DNA of 64,000 bases. Origin: Tunturibacter psychrotolerans (GTDB taxonomy: Bacteria > Acidobacteriota > Terriglobia > Terriglobales > Acidobacteriaceae). The notes beneath the pieces are model-generated. The model did not search any database, was not told where the DNA came from, and saw nothing but the letters and a program-made list of their open reading frames with translations. This document shows positions 61,982 to 64,000 of the stretch, piece after piece. The stretch covers positions 930,001-994,000 of the forward strand of contig NZ_CP132942.1 of the NCBI RefSeq assembly GCF_040359615.1, in the 5' to 3' direction. Position numbers and translations under genes: made by a program. How positions within the stretch are numbered: the first letter of the stretch is position 1; each line of letters begins with the position of its first letter.

Positions 61982-62803
61982 ATGAGCACACTTACTTTGA
62001 AAGACGGAACTACCATTTACTACAAGGACTGGGGCACCGGTCAGCCAATCACCTTCTCTCACGGCTGGCCGCTGAATGCAGACGCCTGGGATGCCCAGAT
62101 GCTGTTCTTCGGCAACCTCGGCTATCGCGTCATCGCCCACGATCGCCGCAGCCACGGCCGCTCCAGCCAGACCTGGGATGGCAACGAGATGGACACCTAC
62201 GCCGACGATCTGGCCGAGTTGTTCGATGCGCTGGACCTGAAGGGTGCAATCATGGTGGGCCACTCCACTGGCGGAGGCGAGGTAGCACGCTACATCTCGC
62301 GCCATGGTTCGAGTCGCGTCGCAAAAGCTGTCCTCATCAGCGCTGTGCCGCCGATCATGGTGAAGTCCGAACAGAACCCCATCGGCACTCCGATTGAGGC
62401 GCTCAATGCGATTCGCGACGGCGTCGTCAATGATCGTTCTCAGTTTTACAAGGACCTCTCACTCCCGTTTTTCGGCTACAACCGGCCGGGCGCGGCGATC
62501 TCCGAAGGCGTGCGCGAGAACTTCTGGTTCGAAGGAATGCAGAGTGGCGTCAAGGGCTCGTACGACTGCATCAAGGCCTTCTCTGAAACCGACTTCACCG
62601 AAGACCTGAAGAAGATCGACGTCCCGACGCTGGTCATGCATGGAGACGACGATCAGATCGTGCCGTTCCCGGATGCCGGCGCGCTTACCGCCAAGCTGGT
62701 TCCGGATGCGACACTGAAGGTCTATGCCGGCTTCCCGCACGGTATGCCCATCACGCACGCTGATGTCATCAACAAGGACTTGCTCGAGTTTCTTAGGAGC
62801 TAG
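61982..62803 (+). CDS. Non-heme chloroperoxidase-like alpha/beta hydrolase
   Basis: A protein of 273 residues with the cofactor-free haloperoxidase (perhydrolase/esterase) pattern: [29 protein letters not shown], nucleophile Ser95 in GHSTGGGE, Asp in [10 protein letters not shown] and His in [10 protein letters not shown]. Halogenation by these enzymes is a side reaction via peracids. The ATG at 61982 follows GAGGAGATC. The gene is third in the hydrolase run. Confidence 0.9.
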   Translation: MSTLTLKDGTTIYYKDWGTGQPITFSHGWPLNADAWDAQMLFFGNLGYRVIAHDRRSHGRSSQTWDGNEMDTYADDLAELFDALDLKGAIMVGHSTGGGEVARYISRHGSSRVAKAVLISAVPPIMVKSEQNPIGTPIEALNAIRDGVVNDRSQFYKDLSLPFFGYNRPGAAISEGVRENFWFEGMQSGVKGSYDCIKAFSETDFTEDLKKIDVPTLVMHGDDDQIVPFPDAGALTAKLVPDATLKVYAGFPHGMPITHADVINKDLLEFLRS

Positions 62804-62816
62804 GCCACTAGAGGTC

Positions 62817-62842
62817 GCGGGACGCTCGCAACAGCGTCCCGC
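62817..62842. terminator. GC-rich hairpin, possible attenuator
   Basis: A 10-bp stem GCGGGACGCT/AGCGTCCCGC (62817-62826 with 62833-62842) has the loop CGCAAC. No T run follows, so this may be a partial terminator or mRNA stabiliser between the hydrolase and the reductase gene. Confidence 0.55.
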
Positions 62843-62875
62843 CTCCCGTCACCGCTACTTTCGCTGGAGTGCGCC

Positions 62876-64000
62876 ATGACATCTACGCTGACTTTTTCTG
62901 AAGCAAATTCGAGCAGCTCTCAGTCCGCCGGCATCTTCCACCCTGTCCTCGCCCCCGCTCTGCTCGACCGCCTGAGGTGCTATGGCGACGAGGAGTTTGT
63001 CTCCGAATCCTCGAGCCTCTTCATCCGCGGCGAGCGTGACGTCGACTGGTTCGTCATCCTCGATGGCGCCGTCGAAGTCTTCGAAGGCGGCGGCAATGGC
63101 CGCAAAGAGAACATCGTCTCCCGCCTGACCGACGGCCAGTTTACCGGCGAACTGGATCTCCTCGACAACCGGCAGAACCTGGTCAACTGCCGCGCTGTCC
63201 AGCCCACATGGTTGCTGCGTATATGCCGTGCATCGCTGGCGCGGATCATGCGTTCAGAGACTGAGATCGCCAACCTCATCATGCAGGCTTCCATCAGCCG
63301 CAGGTTCAATCTTGTTCAGCAGGCCACCAGCGGCGTCATACTGCTCGGCCACGTATACAGCCTCGACACGATCCGTCTGCAGCGATTTCTTACGCGCAAC
63401 GGCTATCCCTATCGCATCATCGACGCCGAGCTGGATCGGGACGCGGAGGTCCTCATCCGGACCTTCGAGCTTACGCAGGCCGGCCTGCCCGTCGCTCTTC
63501 TGCCTGACGGACGCGTCCTGCGCAATCCCTCGATCACCATGCTCGCCGATGAGCTCGGCCTCACCGACCTGCGAGACAGCGCCGTCGTCTACGATGTCGC
63601 GATCGTCGGCGCGGGTCCTGCCGGTCTCGCCGCAGCCGTCTACGCCGCGTCTGAAGGCCTAGCAACCATCGTCATCGAAGGCGCCGCTCCGGGTGGACAA
63701 GCCGGTACCAGCTCCCGCATCGAGAACTACCTCGGCTTCCCTACTGGTGTCTCCGGTCAGGAACTGTCGGAGCGCTCGCTCGTACAAGCGCAAAAGTTCG
63801 GGGCACACTTCTCCATCTCGCGCGAGGTGCTCAGCATGAGCAAGTCCGACGGCATCTATCGTCTGGAGATAGAAGACGCTCCCGCTGTCAGTGCACGCAC
63901 CGTCGTCATCGCTACCGGCGCTCGTTACCGCAAACTCGACGTCCCGAACTATCACCGCTTCGAGTACCAGGGAATTCACTACGCGGCTACGGCGATGGAA
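62876..64000 (+). CDS. Cyclic-nucleotide-binding/glutaredoxin-like/thioredoxin reductase fusion, 3' partial
   Basis: The frame is open from ATG 62876 to the right edge, 375 codons. Residues about 20-140 form a Crp-type cyclic-nucleotide-binding domain (VDWFVILDGAVEVFEGG, GQFTGELDLLDN). Residues 145-232 form a glutaredoxin-like unit (VILLGHVYSLDTIRLQRFL). The thioredoxin-reductase FAD domain starts near 238 with VAIVGAGPAGLAAAVYA and includes GGQAGTSSRIENYLGFP. The redox Cys pair lies beyond the window. A known but uncommon architecture; ligand control of a reductase is inferred. Confidence 0.88.
   Translation, partial: MTSTLTFSEANSSSSQSAGIFHPVLAPALLDRLRCYGDEEFVSESSSLFIRGERDVDWFVILDGAVEVFEGGGNGRKENIVSRLTDGQFTGELDLLDNRQNLVNCRAVQPTWLLRICRASLARIMRSETEIANLIMQASISRRFNLVQQATSGVILLGHVYSLDTIRLQRFLTRNGYPYRIIDAELDRDAEVLIRTFELTQAGLPVALLPDGRVLRNPSITMLADELGLTDLRDSAVVYDVAIVGAGPAGLAAAVYAASEGLATIVIEGAAPGGQAGTSSRIENYLGFPTGVSGQELSERSLVQAQKFGAHFSISREVLSMSKSDGIYRLEIEDAPAVSARTVVIATGARYRKLDVPNYHRFEYQGIHYAATAME

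Overview
The window looks like chromosome of an Acidobacteriota bacterium, probably class Terriglobia (Granulicella/Edaphobacter/Terriglobus type). The basis is two proteins of the VWFA-related Acidobacterial family (TIGR03436 type), several hypothetical families I associate with that group, high G+C and short 'GATCC..TTCG..GGATGAC' intergenic repeats. The genus is inference. No rRNA, tRNA or CRISPR array was recognised.

Region 1-15.6 kb: the 3' end of a WXXGXW-repeat envelope protein, a TrmJ-like RNA methyltransferase, signal peptidase I, a DedA-rhodanese fusion, a secreted DPP-IV-like peptidase and a lipoprotein. Next is a compact minus-strand cassette: ABC ATPase, ABC permease, VOC protein, histidine kinase, LuxR-type response regulator. 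It reads as a sense-and-export module. An EamA transporter, a Y-family polymerase, another VOC protein and a compositionally foreign acyltransferase follow.

Region 15.7-34.6 kb: housekeeping and envelope genes. These are an acyl-CoA carboxylase beta chain, a secreted protein with six DDPDRP repeats, an orphan OppD-like ATPase, a metallophosphoesterase, a persulfide-dioxygenase/rhodanese protein next to a GH27 alpha-galactosidase, an ABC-F ATPase, a DUF255 thioredoxin-like protein, an AsmA-like protein and a LOG-family protein. A dispersed REP-like repeat occurs at 19.8, 28.6 (inverted pair) and 30.6 kb.

Region 34.7-54.9 kb: a membrane SpoIIE phosphatase, a DUF3300 protein with a Gly/Pro/Arg/Asn tail, a PHP-domain protein with a glycosyltransferase, a DUF4097-like protein convergent with a GH13 homologue that has lost its catalytic residues, an M28 peptidase, a double-VOC protein and an aldehyde dehydrogenase. 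Two tandem VWFA-related proteins flank a frameshifted gene remnant. A Tat-exported intradiol dioxygenase, a CruF-like carotenoid protein and an NTF2-like protein close the region.

Region 55-64 kb: a disrupted zone. A kelch-type gene has lost its 5' end at what looks like an IS481-type terminus. Beside it lies an IS110 transposase with an in-frame amber codon and a structured upstream region that could encode a bridge RNA. From about 57.5 kb the plus strand loses its G excess and the genes form a redox/detoxification group: NarL-type regulator, MerA-like flavoprotein, two tandem alpha/beta hydrolases, a chloroperoxidase-like hydrolase and a cyclic-nucleotide-binding/glutaredoxin-like/thioredoxin-reductase fusion that runs off the window. 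I read this last part as acquired or rearranged DNA. Start codons were chosen from Shine-Dalgarno spacing and where the recognised domain begins.
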